Notes: a model not told the origin generated them from the letters alone. Shown: positions 45,470 to 54,304, numbered from the stretch's first letter. The stretch: 64,000 bases of DNA from Desulfovibrio oxyclinae DSM 11498 (GCF_000375485.1 NZ_AQXE01000001.1:460745-524744), one strand, 5' to 3'. Program-made: numbers and translations.

Positions 45470-46321
45470 TCAGTCTTCGGCCTGCTGCGTTTCGTCTTCC
45501 TCTTCTTGTTCGAGAGTGTCGATGCGGATGAGGATGATATGTCGTTCGTCTGCCGCCATGATGGTGAAGCGGCGGTTCTGCAGGTCGAAATGTTCACCCG
45601 GGCTCGGGATGTGACCGGCCAGCGCGGCGAGGTATCCGCCGATGCTGTCCACATGTTCGGATTCGATACTGACCGCACAGAGTTCGCAGACGTCTTCAAG
45701 AGGCACTTTTCCTGCCACCAGCAGCGCGCCGTCCTCGGTGTATTCGATTTCGTCCGGGCGTTCCGCCTCGTGCTCGTCAGCCATTTCGCCCACGATTTCT
45801 TCAAGGATGTCGGCCATTGTCACGATGCCAGAAGTGCCGCCGTAGTGATCGTGGACCACGGCGATATGCACCTTCTCCTTTTTGAAAAGGCTGAGCATCT
45901 CGTCGAGCTGCGTTTCTTCCGGCACGAAGAGGGCCGGACGCATGATGTCCGAAATGGGGAAGCGGCCGTCGCCCTCCATGAGCGGAGGGAGCAGGTCCTT
46001 GGCGTGAACCACGCCCACTATATGATCCCGCGTCTCGTGATAGACCGGTATGCGGGAATGATTGCCCTGTTTAACGATCGCGGCGGCGGCTTCCGCCACG
46101 GTGCTCGCGGCCTCGACACAGGTCATGTCCATTCTCGGGACGAGAACTTCGGTGACTTTTCTGCTGTCGAGTTCGAGGATGTTGAGAAGCATGGACACTT
46201 CATCACCCTCGATTTCGCCTTCTTCTCGCGCTTCGAGTATGTGGTCTTCGAGGTCGTGGCCGTTTTTGTTGAAGATCGACTTGAAGAAGGATCGCAAAGG
46301 ACTGTCAGAGCCGTCTTCCAA
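45470..46321 (-). CDS. CorC/HlyC-type CBS-domain protein
   Basis: A soluble protein. A short N-terminal region (SPLRSFFKSIFNKN) is followed by two CBS domains (about 70-190, with VPRMDMTCVEA and SDIMRPALFVPEETQLDEM) and a CorC_HlyC C-terminal domain (about 205-280). The family is tied to magnesium/cobalt handling and often accompanies lnt. Two starts are possible: TTG at 46321 with AAAAGGAG seven bases upstream (chosen, 283 residues), or GTG at 46369 without a Shine-Dalgarno. The operon promoter lies just upstream. Confidence 0.87.
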   Translation of the reverse strand: MEDGSDSPLRSFFKSIFNKNGHDLEDHILEAREEGEIEGDEVSMLLNILELDSRKVTEVLVPRMDMTCVEAASTVAEAAAAIVKQGNHSRIPVYHETRDHIVGVVHAKDLLPPLMEGDGRFPISDIMRPALFVPEETQLDEMLSLFKKEKVHIAVVHDHYGGTSGIVTMADILEEIVGEMADEHEAERPDEIEYTEDGALLVAGKVPLEDVCELCAVSIESEHVDSIGGYLAALAGHIPSPGEHFDLQNRRFTIMAADERHIILIRIDTLEQEEEDETQQAED

Positions 46322-46391
46322 GGCGGGTCTCCTTTTTGCGGTTCGGAACGAGGCCCGCGTTTGTGACACGGGCGGCCAATTTTGACTTCAA

Positions 46392-46420
46392 TATGTATTC
46401 ACCGGAAAACCGTCTGTCAA
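46392..46420 (-). promoter_or_regulatory. Promoter of the corC-lnt-prfB-GGDEF-flhG operon
   Basis: On the minus strand, a perfect TTGACA, 17 bases and TACATA. It lies in the 106-base gap between mnmG and the CorC-like gene, 71-99 bases upstream of the TTG start. Confidence 0.55.
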
Positions 46421-46427
46421 CGGAGAC

Positions 46428-48305
46428 TTACAGAAGTCCTGCTTTTTTCATGTATACTTCGAGACAGGAAATGGTGGCGGGGGTGATGCCGGAAATGCGC
46501 GAAGCCTGCCCGAGGGTCATGGGACGGATGGTTCCGAGCTTCTCCACGGCTTCGCGGGTCAGCCCTGCCACCTGCGAATAATCCATGTCTTCGGGGATGG
46601 AAAGATTTTCAAGCTCCCGGAAACGTTCTACAAGCTCCTTCTGACGTTGCAGGTAGCCCTCGTAGCGAATTTCCGTGGTCACTTCATCAAGCACGGCCTC
46701 GTCGCACTGTTCCACCATGGGCAACAGCGGCGCGAGGTCTCGAACATCCACCTGAGGCTGGCGAAGAATGGAGGCCAGTTCCACCATCTTGCCGGGTACC
46801 GAGGCGCCGATGCCTTCAAGCGTCTTGCGGGTTTCCCGGTCCGGCTTGATGCCGGTTTCGTGCATGGCCTTCAGGAGCCTGTCGATCTGCTCGCGCTTCC
46901 GGCTGAAAAGGTTCCAGTGGTCATCGTCCACAAGGCCTAACCTGCGGCCAGTTTTGGTGAGTCGCTGGTCGGCGTTGCCTTCGCGCAGCAGCAGACGGTG
47001 CTCGGCCCGAGAGGTGAACATCCGGTACGGCTCTTTGGTGCCTTTGGTGACCAGATCATCCACAAGAACGGCCATGTAGGCCTGATCGCGTCCAAGGAGG
47101 AACGGTTCCATTCCTTCGGTGGCGGCCTGAATGTTCATGGCGGCCCACAGGCCCTGCGCGGCGGCTTCCTCGTATCCGGAGGTGCCGTTGATCTGCCCGG
47201 CGCACCACAGGCCCGGAAGCGGCTTGGATTCAAGGGTCGGCAACAGCTGCGTCGGGGGGATGTAATCGTATTCGATTGCATAGCCCGGACGCACGATCTG
47301 GGCATTTTCCAGGCCTACGCAGGCGTTGATCATCCGTTTCTGCACGTCCAGCGGCAGCGAGGTGGGGATGCCGTTGGGGTAAACCTCCGGATGGTTCAAT
47401 CCTTCGGGCTCCACAAAAATCTGATGCCGGTCCTTGTCCGGGAACCGGGCGATCTTGTCCTCGATGGAGGGGCAGTAACGGGCGCCGGTGCCTTCGATGA
47501 CGCCCGTGAACATGGGCGAGCGTTCAAAGCCGGAACGAATGGCTTCGTGTGCCTCAGCGTTGGTCCACGTCATGTGGCAGGGCAGCTGCGGCATGGGGAT
47601 GTGCGTGGTGCGGAAGCTGAACGGCGGCGGCGGATCGTCGCCGGGCTGGACTTCCATCTTGTCGAAATCCACGGAATCCTTCAGCAGTCGGGGCGTTGTG
47701 CCCGTCTTGAGCCGCCCCAATTCGAAGCCGAGTTCGTTCAGGCAGCCGGACATGCCTTCGGCCGAGGGGTCGCCGAGTCTGCCGCCGGAGAAATTGCTCA
47801 GGCCCACATGCAGCAGGCCGCGCAGGAAGGTCCCGGTGGTCAGCATGACGTTGCGGGCCTTGAAGACCTCGCCCAGACGCGTGCTGACGCCTGCGCAGCG
47901 ACCTTCTTCCACAAGGAGTGATTCGGCGGTGTCCTGCCAGACCCAGAGTGACTGCTGTGAGAAGATGTCCCGCTTGACCACGCGCATGTACTCGTCGCGG
48001 TCGATCTGGGCGCGGGTGGCTCGTACCGCCGGACCCTTGCGGGTGTTGAGCGTGCGGAACTGGATGCCTGCGGCGTCGGCCCACAGGCCCATCATGCCGC
48101 CGAGCGCGTCGATTTCCCGGACCATGTGTCCTTTGGCAAGCCCGCCGATGGCCGGATTGCAGGATAGCTGGCCGATGTGGTCCACGTTCATGGTCAGCAG
48201 CAGGGTGCTGCGTCCCATGCGCGCAAGCGCCATGGCGGCTTCGCATCCAGCATGGCCCGCGCCCACCACGATGGCGTCGAATATGTCCGGAAAGGCGGGT
48301 TTCAT
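46428..48305 (-). CDS. mnmG: tRNA uridine-5-carboxymethylaminomethyl modification enzyme MnmG
   Basis: 625 residues: FAD-binding GAGHAGCEAAMALARMG, CNPAIGGLAKGH, the long GidA blocks (YCPSIEDKIARFPDKDRHQI, INGTSGYEEAAAQGL) and the MnmE-binding C-terminus. With MnmE it modifies the wobble uridine of several tRNAs in the cytosol. It starts six bases after the M20 peptidase, so the two are co-transcribed. Confidence 0.96.
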   Translation of the reverse strand: MKPAFPDIFDAIVVGAGHAGCEAAMALARMGRSTLLLTMNVDHIGQLSCNPAIGGLAKGHMVREIDALGGMMGLWADAAGIQFRTLNTRKGPAVRATRAQIDRDEYMRVVKRDIFSQQSLWVWQDTAESLLVEEGRCAGVSTRLGEVFKARNVMLTTGTFLRGLLHVGLSNFSGGRLGDPSAEGMSGCLNELGFELGRLKTGTTPRLLKDSVDFDKMEVQPGDDPPPPFSFRTTHIPMPQLPCHMTWTNAEAHEAIRSGFERSPMFTGVIEGTGARYCPSIEDKIARFPDKDRHQIFVEPEGLNHPEVYPNGIPTSLPLDVQKRMINACVGLENAQIVRPGYAIEYDYIPPTQLLPTLESKPLPGLWCAGQINGTSGYEEAAAQGLWAAMNIQAATEGMEPFLLGRDQAYMAVLVDDLVTKGTKEPYRMFTSRAEHRLLLREGNADQRLTKTGRRLGLVDDDHWNLFSRKREQIDRLLKAMHETGIKPDRETRKTLEGIGASVPGKMVELASILRQPQVDVRDLAPLLPMVEQCDEAVLDEVTTEIRYEGYLQRQKELVERFRELENLSIPEDMDYSQVAGLTREAVEKLGTIRPMTLGQASRISGITPATISCLEVYMKKAGLL

Positions 48306-48311
48306 GAGTTT

Positions 48312-49535
48312 CTATTTCTCCAGCAGCACGTGCGCCATGACCTTGGCGTCCGAAAGAGTGTTGGCGATGGAGGCCTGTTCGTTGGGCTGGTGCGCGAAAT
48401 GGTTGAGCGTGGACCAGACGAGGGCGTCAACCCCGCGATGCCTCAACTGGGCGGCCACGGTGCCGCCTCCGATGCCGGTGGGCTTGATGTCCAGTCCCGT
48501 CACCGCCTTCACGCCGCGTCCCACGCGTTGCACGATCTCAGCATCCACCGGGGTCGGGGGAGCCGCCTGTTCGCGAATGATGGTTTCCATGCTTACGGTG
48601 CAATCGTATTTCAGCTCTGTTTCACGGCCCATTTCACCAATCCTGCCGATAATCTCGTCGAGATCGTACGTCGGCAGCACGCGGGCATCCACATAAAACA
48701 CGTCGCGCCCCGGGATGGTGTTGACATTTTCCACGTTGGCTTCGCGTTTGGTGGGCTCAAAGGTGGAGCGAGCAGGATCGAAGAGCTCGTCGGTTTCGTC
48801 GAATTCATCCTTGAGCGCGCTGATGCGCACCACGAGATCCGAGGCGGCGACCATGGCGTTGAGGCCGTCATCTGGAGTGGAGGCATGGCACTGCTTGCCG
48901 TCCACGGTGACCTTGAGCCAGAACATGCTCTTTTCGGCCACTTCGGCGAGGGACGAATCCGGGCTGCCGAAGTCGGGCACGAGCACCAGATCGTTTTCAC
49001 CAAAGAGGTCCAGATGGTTCTCGGCGATGTTGCGCAGACCGTATTCGTTGCCGGTTTCCTCGTCGGCCACCATGAGCAGACCGAAATTCATTTCGGGTGT
49101 CGCTTTCGCATCAAGGATGGCTTTGGCCGCGAGCATTCCGGAGACCAGCCCCTGATGGTTGTCCTCGACGCCGCGCCCGATGATGGTGTCGCCGTCTCGC
49201 CTGAGCGTCCACGGGTCGGAGTCCCAGAGGCTGTCGTCGCCAGCGGGCACGACGTCCATGTGGGCAATGACCCAGAAGGTGCGAGAGGTGTCGCGGCCGG
49301 GGATGATCGCCGCCACATTGGGTCTATGGCCGCATGGCGTGCGTTCGTCGGGGGCGTTGAATTCGCGAATGTCGCTCACGCCCATTTCGCGCAGTCTGCC
49401 GATGATCCAGTCGGCCTTCTCACGCTCTCCGGTTCCGTTGTTATCGGGAGAGAGGGCGGGGCGGGAAACCAGTTCGGTCTGTATGTCCACCACGGTTTCG
49501 GTCATGCCGTCGATGGCGGCGAGGATGGTCTTCAT
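48312..49535 (-). CDS. M20-family metallopeptidase/deacylase
   Basis: 407 residues from the ATG at 49535 (AGAGAG upstream). M20 signatures are WVIAHMDVVPAGD (metal His and catalytic Asp), GRGVEDNHQGL and MVADEETGNEYG (catalytic Glu). A dimerisation lid follows. Relatives include DapE, ArgE and peptidase V-like enzymes. The substrate is not clear from sequence, and dapE or argE should not be assumed. It is followed directly by mnmG. Confidence 0.87.
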   Translation of the reverse strand: MKTILAAIDGMTETVVDIQTELVSRPALSPDNNGTGEREKADWIIGRLREMGVSDIREFNAPDERTPCGHRPNVAAIIPGRDTSRTFWVIAHMDVVPAGDDSLWDSDPWTLRRDGDTIIGRGVEDNHQGLVSGMLAAKAILDAKATPEMNFGLLMVADEETGNEYGLRNIAENHLDLFGENDLVLVPDFGSPDSSLAEVAEKSMFWLKVTVDGKQCHASTPDDGLNAMVAASDLVVRISALKDEFDETDELFDPARSTFEPTKREANVENVNTIPGRDVFYVDARVLPTYDLDEIIGRIGEMGRETELKYDCTVSMETIIREQAAPPTPVDAEIVQRVGRGVKAVTGLDIKPTGIGGGTVAAQLRHRGVDALVWSTLNHFAHQPNEQASIANTLSDAKVMAHVLLEK

Positions 49536-49563
49536 GCGATCGGCTCTCTTATTGCTGCAAACA

Positions 49564-49595
49564 GAAAAACGGCGCGGCGACAAAGCACCGCGCCG
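49564..49595 (-). terminator. Rho-independent terminator of the PxxKW gene
   Basis: On the minus strand, stem CGGCGCGG / CCGCGCCG with a ten-base loop, then TTTTTCTG. It lies between the PxxKW gene and the M20 peptidase. Confidence 0.8.
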
Positions 49596-49654
49596 ATATT
49601 GGCAAAACCGGCTCGACGGGTTCGGCCCCGCCGTGCATCCGTCCGGCCTGTAGC

Positions 49655-49942
49655 CTAGCGGCCGCGGGCGGCGCGCTTGGAAGCCTTCAGCGGGTTGACC
49701 TTGACCTTGCCTTCCTTATCCACGCCAGCGCGAACGTGCGTGGCGAAGTTGCACACGCCGTGTGCCCACTTGCGTGCAGGCTGGGCGTAAGCGGGACAGT
49801 ACTTGGCGTCTTCAAACGGAATGACGCGTTCGCAGCCTTCACACTGTTCAACGATGGGCTCAAGGATGACTCCCTTGTAGCTCAGACCTTCGGCGGTCAT
49901 GACGGCGCCATCGAGAGTGGCGGCAATTGCTTTCTTGGCCAT
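49655..49942 (-). CDS. PxxKW-family cysteine-rich small protein
   Basis: 95 residues. The diagnostic PARKW lies in YAQPARKWAHGVCNFATHV, and CEGCERV (CxxC), KYCPAY and VCNF provide four cysteines that could hold a metal. The C-terminus is basic (KASKRAARGR). The PxxKW family is conserved among Desulfovibrio-type bacteria without a known function. A strong AGGAGG precedes the ATG. It is monocistronic with its own promoter and terminator, which suggests high or independent expression. Confidence 0.87.
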   Translation of the reverse strand: MAKKAIAATLDGAVMTAEGLSYKGVILEPIVEQCEGCERVIPFEDAKYCPAYAQPARKWAHGVCNFATHVRAGVDKEGKVKVNPLKASKRAARGR

Positions 49943-50023
49943 TGGTGTATCCTCCTAAAAATAATCGGCTCGACGGATGCCCGTTCGGCAGATGATTGTA
50001 TCGGTAACGTCAAAGACGATTCG

Positions 50024-50051
50024 GATATGCGTGATCAACTAGAATTGTCAA
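50024..50051 (-). promoter_or_regulatory. Candidate promoter of the PxxKW gene
   Basis: On the minus strand, a perfect TTGACA, 16 bases and CATATC, about 80-110 bases upstream of the start at 49942. Confidence 0.42.
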
Positions 50052-50070
50052 GCATTTTCCGGGAATTTTT

Positions 50071-51396
50071 TTAACGGCGAAGGGATGAAATCCACCGTCT
50101 TGCCTTGTCTGCCTCGCTTTTCAGCCCCTTGAGATCAAGAGTGCGAAAATTGCCGTCGAGATACAGGACGCGTCCTTCGCACATGGTCATGCGCACTTCG
50201 TGTCCCGTAGCCGCGTAGGTCGTATGGGAGATGAGATCGTTCACCGGCAGCATGTTCGGTGCGCAGAGGTCCAGCGCGCACATGTCGGCAGGGCGGCCCG
50301 GCGCGAGTGTCCCCAGTTCTGGCCAGTGAAGGCACTGCGCCGATCCTCTCGTGGCCATGTCCAGAACGCTGGCGGCTGAGGCCGCACGGGCGTCGTGGTC
50401 GCGGACCTTGCCGCCGAGCGCCGCAAGACCCATCTCGCGAAACATGTTCAGCTGGTTGTTGCTCGCAGCTCCATCTGTGCCGAGGCCGATCGTGACCCCC
50501 GCATCCAGCATTCTTTGGATGGGCGCAATGCCCGAGGCGAGTTTCATGTTGGAGGCGGGGTTGTGAACCACCTTCGCGCCTGTTTCGGCGAGTCGCCCGA
50601 TATCCTCTTCCGACACGTCCACGCAGTGATGCAGCGTGCAACGCCTGTCGAGGATGCCCAGCGAGTCCAGAAGTTCAACAGGGCGTTTGCCATGCTTCTC
50701 GACGCAGGACGTGGTCTCTTCCGGAGATTCGGCGAGGTGTATCTGCCACGGCAGGTCGAGCTCCGCGGCAAGGGTGTGGCTGGCCGTCAGGGCATCCGGG
50801 CTCACTGTGAAGACCGCGTGTGGTGCGACAGAGGTGCGGATGCGCGGGTGCCCCGAGTATTGTTGGCGAAGTCGTCTCAGGGTTGTCCAGCAGGACTCTG
50901 CGTCGGGGAACATGGGGGAGGGGAATCCGAAAAATCCTTCGCCGAGCACGGCTCGGATGCCTGCGTCGTGCGCGGCGCGTCCGGTGTTTTCCTCGTGGAA
51001 GTATCCGTTCATGAAGGCCGTGCAGCCGGTGCGGATCATTTCCGCGCATCCCAGCGCGGCTCCCAGGCGAAGCAGCTCGGGCGAGAGCCTGCCCTCCACG
51101 GGCCAGATGTCCTCCCGCAGCCATTGCAGAAGCGGGCGGTCATCACCCACGCCCCGGAGCAGTGTCATGGGCAGATGGGTGTGGGCGTTGATGAGTCCGG
51201 GCAGAAGGAACGCGTCCGTGAGCCGGAGCGTCTCCCTTGCTTCAAACTGTTCGGCAATGTCGCCCCGGTCGCCACAGGCGGTTATCGTTCCGTCGCAAAT
51301 GGCAACGGCCGCATCATGGAAGACGCGGCCGTCCAGAAAAGCCATGTCCGCGCAGACAAGCAGATCGCACTGATTTGTCGCACGGCCATCCGTCAT
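50071..51396 (-). CDS. mtaD: 5-methylthioadenosine/S-adenosylhomocysteine deaminase
   Basis: 441 residues from the ATG at 51396; codons further upstream belong to a shadow of mtnP. It is of the amidohydrolase fold with metal motif NAHTHLPMTLLRGVGDD, HLAESPEE, the later metal histidine in CTLHHCVD and GLGTDGAASNNQLNMFREM. The MtaD/TrzA type deaminates MTA or SAH to the inosine analogue. It is the third gene of apt-mtnP-mtaD, five bases after mtnP. Confidence 0.87.
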   Translation of the reverse strand: MTDGRATNQCDLLVCADMAFLDGRVFHDAAVAICDGTITACGDRGDIAEQFEARETLRLTDAFLLPGLINAHTHLPMTLLRGVGDDRPLLQWLREDIWPVEGRLSPELLRLGAALGCAEMIRTGCTAFMNGYFHEENTGRAAHDAGIRAVLGEGFFGFPSPMFPDAESCWTTLRRLRQQYSGHPRIRTSVAPHAVFTVSPDALTASHTLAAELDLPWQIHLAESPEETTSCVEKHGKRPVELLDSLGILDRRCTLHHCVDVSEEDIGRLAETGAKVVHNPASNMKLASGIAPIQRMLDAGVTIGLGTDGAASNNQLNMFREMGLAALGGKVRDHDARAASAASVLDMATRGSAQCLHWPELGTLAPGRPADMCALDLCAPNMLPVNDLISHTTYAATGHEVRMTMCEGRVLYLDGNFRTLDLKGLKSEADKARRWISSLRR

Positions 51397-51401
51397 GTCG
51401 T

Positions 51402-52154
51402 TTAGCCGTCCAGGCTGCCGATGGTATTGATGAGCACCGTCGTGACCTTTTCCACGTTCCCCTTGAATACTTCGAGGATGTCGTCCCACGTGACGGGCTC
51501 CTCGTCGGTCTTCCAGCAGTCGTAGTCGGTACTCATGGCAACGGCGGCGTAGGGCACTCCCGCCTCGTTGGCAAGCGCGCATTCCGGGGCCACGCTCATG
51601 TTGATGACGTCCGCGCCCCACATGCGGAACATGTTGGATTCCGCGCGAGTGGAGAAGCGGGCGCCTTCGATGGTGATGACCGTACCTTTGGCGTGGTAAT
51701 CGAATCCGCCGCTATCGCAGGCCGCCACGAGTTTGGCTCGCAGCGTTTCGTCGAACGGTTCCGCCATGGCGGTGTGCACCGCGCCGTGCGGTTCGAAGCG
51801 GTGATGAAAGGAGTTGCCGGGGCGACGGGTGAAGTCGATGAACTGGTCGAGGATCACCAGATGACCGCGGTCGATCTCTTCGCGCAGCGACCCGCAGGCC
51901 GTGGTGGCGATGATCATGTCCGCGCCCCAGTCCTTGAGGGCGAGGATGTTGGCCCGGTGATTGACCGCATGGGGCGGGATGGTGTGTTCCCTGCCGTGGC
52001 GGGCGATGATGGCCACCTCGTTTCCGGCGATGGTGCCGACCTTGAGAGGGGAGCTGGGCGGCCCGAAGGCGGTCTCCGCCTGAAGGTCCGAGGCGCCTTC
52101 GATGATGTCGGGGTTGTCCAGTCCGCTGCCGCCGATGATGCCTATCTTGACCAT
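51402..52154 (-). CDS. mtnP: S-methyl-5'-thioadenosine phosphorylase
   Basis: 250 residues from the ATG at 52154. The family blocks are GIIGGSGLDNP, IARHGREHTIPPHAVN, ACGSLREEI and MSTDYDCWKTDEE. The aspartates of TDYDCW match those that make MTAP select 6-aminopurines, so adenine is the expected product rather than hypoxanthine. It cleaves MTA with phosphate to adenine and methylthioribose 1-phosphate. It is 13 bases after apt, which recaptures the adenine. Confidence 0.93.
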   Translation of the reverse strand: MVKIGIIGGSGLDNPDIIEGASDLQAETAFGPPSSPLKVGTIAGNEVAIIARHGREHTIPPHAVNHRANILALKDWGADMIIATTACGSLREEIDRGHLVILDQFIDFTRRPGNSFHHRFEPHGAVHTAMAEPFDETLRAKLVAACDSGGFDYHAKGTVITIEGARFSTRAESNMFRMWGADVINMSVAPECALANEAGVPYAAVAMSTDYDCWKTDEEPVTWDDILEVFKGNVEKVTTVLINTIGSLDG

Positions 52155-52167
52155 GATTTCGCCTTGT

Positions 52168-52680
52168 CTAGAGCATGATGAGGTTGCAGAAGTCGTGGCC
52201 TTCGAGCTTCTTGTCGCCGTCGAGGAAACCGAGCTGGACCACGAAGCCAATGCCGACGATGTCCGCGCCGGCGTCTTCCACGAGCTTGACCATGCCCTGT
52301 GCGGTGCCGCCGGTGGCCAGCAGGTCATCGATGACCAGAACCTTTTCGCCTTCTTCAAGGGCGTCGGCGTGCATGCAGAGGGTGTCGGTGCCGTATTCGA
52401 GGTCGTAGGTGACGCAGGTGGTTTCGTAGGGCAGCTTGCCGGGCTTGCGCACCGGCACAAAGCCTATGCCCATCTTGTAGGCCAGCGGCGCACCGAAGAT
52501 GAAGCCCCGCGCCTCGGCGGCGACGATCTTGGTGGCGCCGCAATCCTTGAATTTTTCCGCCAGGCAGTCCACCGTATGGCGAAATGCGTTGGGATCGGCG
52601 AGCATCGGAGTGATGTCGAAAAAGACGATTCCCTCTTTGGGATAGTTGGGAATGTCGCGGATGTGGGAACGCAGATCCAT
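52168..52680 (-). CDS. apt: Adenine phosphoribosyltransferase
   Basis: 170 residues, the normal APT length. It begins MDLRSHIRDIPNYPKEGI; the PRPP-binding loop is VLVIDDLLATGGTAQ; AAEARGFIFGAPLA is also typical. It converts adenine and PRPP to AMP. AGGAGG precedes the ATG. It is the first gene of the adenine/MTA salvage operon and diverges from rsmA. Confidence 0.95.
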   Translation of the reverse strand: MDLRSHIRDIPNYPKEGIVFFDITPMLADPNAFRHTVDCLAEKFKDCGATKIVAAEARGFIFGAPLAYKMGIGFVPVRKPGKLPYETTCVTYDLEYGTDTLCMHADALEEGEKVLVIDDLLATGGTAQGMVKLVEDAGADIVGIGFVVQLGFLDGDKKLEGHDFCNLIML

Positions 52681-52709
52681 GGTTCTCCTCCTTGAAATAA
52701 TGTCCCGAT

Positions 52710-52739
52710 TGAGTACGTTCCCGCAAGGGCCTGTGTCAA
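52710..52739 (-). promoter_or_regulatory. Promoter of apt-mtnP-mtaD
   Basis: On the minus strand, a perfect TTGACA, 18 bases and TACTCA, 30-59 bases upstream of the apt start. Confidence 0.48.
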
Positions 52740-52810
52740 TTGGTTGATCGGCGCCGCTCTTTGATGTAGTGCAACTCGTTTCCGTTTACCGGGCAACCAT
52801 GGAGATGAAT

Positions 52811-53584
52811 ATGTCCAGCGACGGCCACAGGGCCAAGAAAAGTCTCGGCCAGAACTTTCTGGTGGACGAGAATACATGCAGGCGCATCGCCGATGCGGTC
52901 TGCGCACTGCCCGGAGAACGGGTCTTGGAGATCGGACCGGGCAAGGGAGCCATCACGCGCTTTGTGGCTGAGTGTGACTTTGACGACTACCGTGTGCTGG
53001 AGCGCGACGAGGACCTGGCCGACCGGCTGGAGGACGAGTTCCCCGAGCTGGACGTGGTGCGCACGGATGCGCTCAAGTATCCGTGGGAGGAGTTGGAATC
53101 CGACTGGATCGTGGCGGGCAACCTTCCGTACAATATAGGATCAAAGCTCATCTGGGACATCGTCAGCCAGACGGAATGCGCCTGCGCCTTCATGGTTCAG
53201 CACGAGGTCGCGGCAAGGCTGACGGCCTCCCCGGGCTGCAAGCAGTACGGGGGACTCACCGCTTGGGTGGGGAACTTCTGCCGTACCCGGTATCTGTTCA
53301 AGGTGCCGCCCACGGTTTTCAGGCCAAAGCCCAAGGTGGACTCCGCAGTGGTCGAATTTATTCCTTTTTCCCGGCAGCAGCGGCCGCCGCACCCGCAAAA
53401 GCTCGCGCAGCTGTTGAAGCTGTGTTTCCAGAAACGCCGCAAGCAGCTTGGTAACATATTGAAATCCAGAATGAATGATGAAATCGAGGCGTGGTTTCAA
53501 AATGGCCCTGTCAAATTGACGGACCGGCCGGAAAATTTGTCACCAGAGCAGTTCAGAGAGCTCTCGACCCTTGTTTTTTCTTGA
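52811..53584 (+). CDS. rsmA: 16S rRNA adenine dimethyltransferase RsmA (KsgA)
   Basis: 257 residues from the ATG at 52811, chosen because GGAG lies six bases upstream; in-frame ATGs at 52769, 52799 and 52805 lack this. It opens AKKSLGQNFLVDENTCRRIA and has the SAM motif LEIGPGKGAITRF and catalytic NLPYNIGSKL. It dimethylates A1518/A1519 of 16S rRNA during small-subunit maturation. It is monocistronic. Confidence 0.95.
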   Translation: MSSDGHRAKKSLGQNFLVDENTCRRIADAVCALPGERVLEIGPGKGAITRFVAECDFDDYRVLERDEDLADRLEDEFPELDVVRTDALKYPWEELESDWIVAGNLPYNIGSKLIWDIVSQTECACAFMVQHEVAARLTASPGCKQYGGLTAWVGNFCRTRYLFKVPPTVFRPKPKVDSAVVEFIPFSRQQRPPHPQKLAQLLKLCFQKRRKQLGNILKSRMNDEIEAWFQNGPVKLTDRPENLSPEQFRELSTLVFS

Positions 53585-53585
53585 T

Positions 53586-53609
53586 TCCGGGCGAAAAAAC
53601 CCGGTTTGC
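53586..53609 (+). terminator. Weak terminator after rsmA
   Basis: Stem CCGGG / CCCGG with an A-rich loop, followed by TTTG only. Short and weak. Confidence 0.35.
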
Positions 53610-53612
53610 CTA

Positions 53613-53642
53613 TTGACGGAACACTCAAAAATCTGTTTTAGA
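53613..53642 (+). promoter_or_regulatory. Candidate promoter of the HU gene
   Basis: TTGACG, 18 bases, TTTAGA. It would give a leader of about 190 bases before the HU start at 53842. Confidence 0.4.
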
Positions 53643-53841
53643 TGCGGAGGGGACTTGCTCGGGTGACGGATATGCCCGTCATTCGTAACATTCAGAGAAA
53701 TTTTCTGCTTGTTCAAGGCCGAATCGGCCGCGATCCCCAACGTTGTAAATAATGGGGGCCTGCGATAAGGAATGTCTTGTTATTCCGGACGCTGACAGGC
53801 GGACCCCAAAGGTATCAGAACCATTAGAGGAGGAAGGACTG

Positions 53842-54114
53842 ATGACGAAGGCTGAGTTGGTTGTGAAAATTGCTGAGAAGTCCAATCTTACCAAGGCCAA
53901 TGCTGAACGCGCTCTCAACGCTTTTCTGGAGACTGTTGAGTCCACTCTCGTGAGCGACGGCAAGCTGACCCTGACCGGTTTCGGCACCTTCATGGTGGAA
54001 GAACGCAAGGAACGCGTGGGCCGCAACCCCCGCTCCGGCGCCGAGATCAAGATTCCCGCCACCAAGGTGGTCAAGTTCCGCCCCGGCAAAATCCTGAAGG
54101 AAGCCGTCAAGTAG
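53842..54114 (+). CDS. hup: HU-type histone-like DNA-binding protein
   Basis: 90 residues from the ATG at 53842, with a very strong AGGAGGAAGGA upstream. Features are MTKAELVVKIAEKSNLTKA, LTLTGFGTFMVEERKER, GRNPRSGAEIKIPA and FRPGKILKEAVK. HU dimers bend and compact DNA. This is the second HU/IHF gene in the window, distinct from 40751-41026. It is followed 16 bases later by a small membrane protein gene. Confidence 0.93.
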   Translation: MTKAELVVKIAEKSNLTKANAERALNAFLETVESTLVSDGKLTLTGFGTFMVEERKERVGRNPRSGAEIKIPATKVVKFRPGKILKEAVK

Positions 54115-54130
54115 GCATTGGAGGATAACC

Positions 54131-54304
54131 ATGCTTCGTGGTGAAACCGTTCACAGCCCGCTCCCGCAGGACCTGCCCTGGTGGATGCCCGACCATTTCG
54201 TTTTCTTCGGCGTTCTGTACGCCGTGCTGGGCATCATCGGTCTCGGACTGGCCTGGACGTTCTACAAGTCCTGGAAAGATGTGAAGGAACAGCCCGACCA
54301 CTAG
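54131..54304 (+). CDS. 57-residue single-span membrane protein
   Basis: ATG at 54131 with GGAGG six bases upstream. The N-terminus is hydrophilic (MLRGETVHSPLPQDLPWW), then one hydrophobic span runs from about residue 23 to 46 (HFVFFGVLYAVLGIIGLGLA), and the tail is basic then acidic (YKSWKDVKEQPDH). It is co-transcribed with hup and ends at a strong terminator. The tight spacing, good ribosome-binding site and clean span support a real gene. The family is not recognised; the short form resembles small subunits of membrane complexes, but none is nearby. Confidence 0.75.
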   Translation: MLRGETVHSPLPQDLPWWMPDHFVFFGVLYAVLGIIGLGLAWTFYKSWKDVKEQPDH

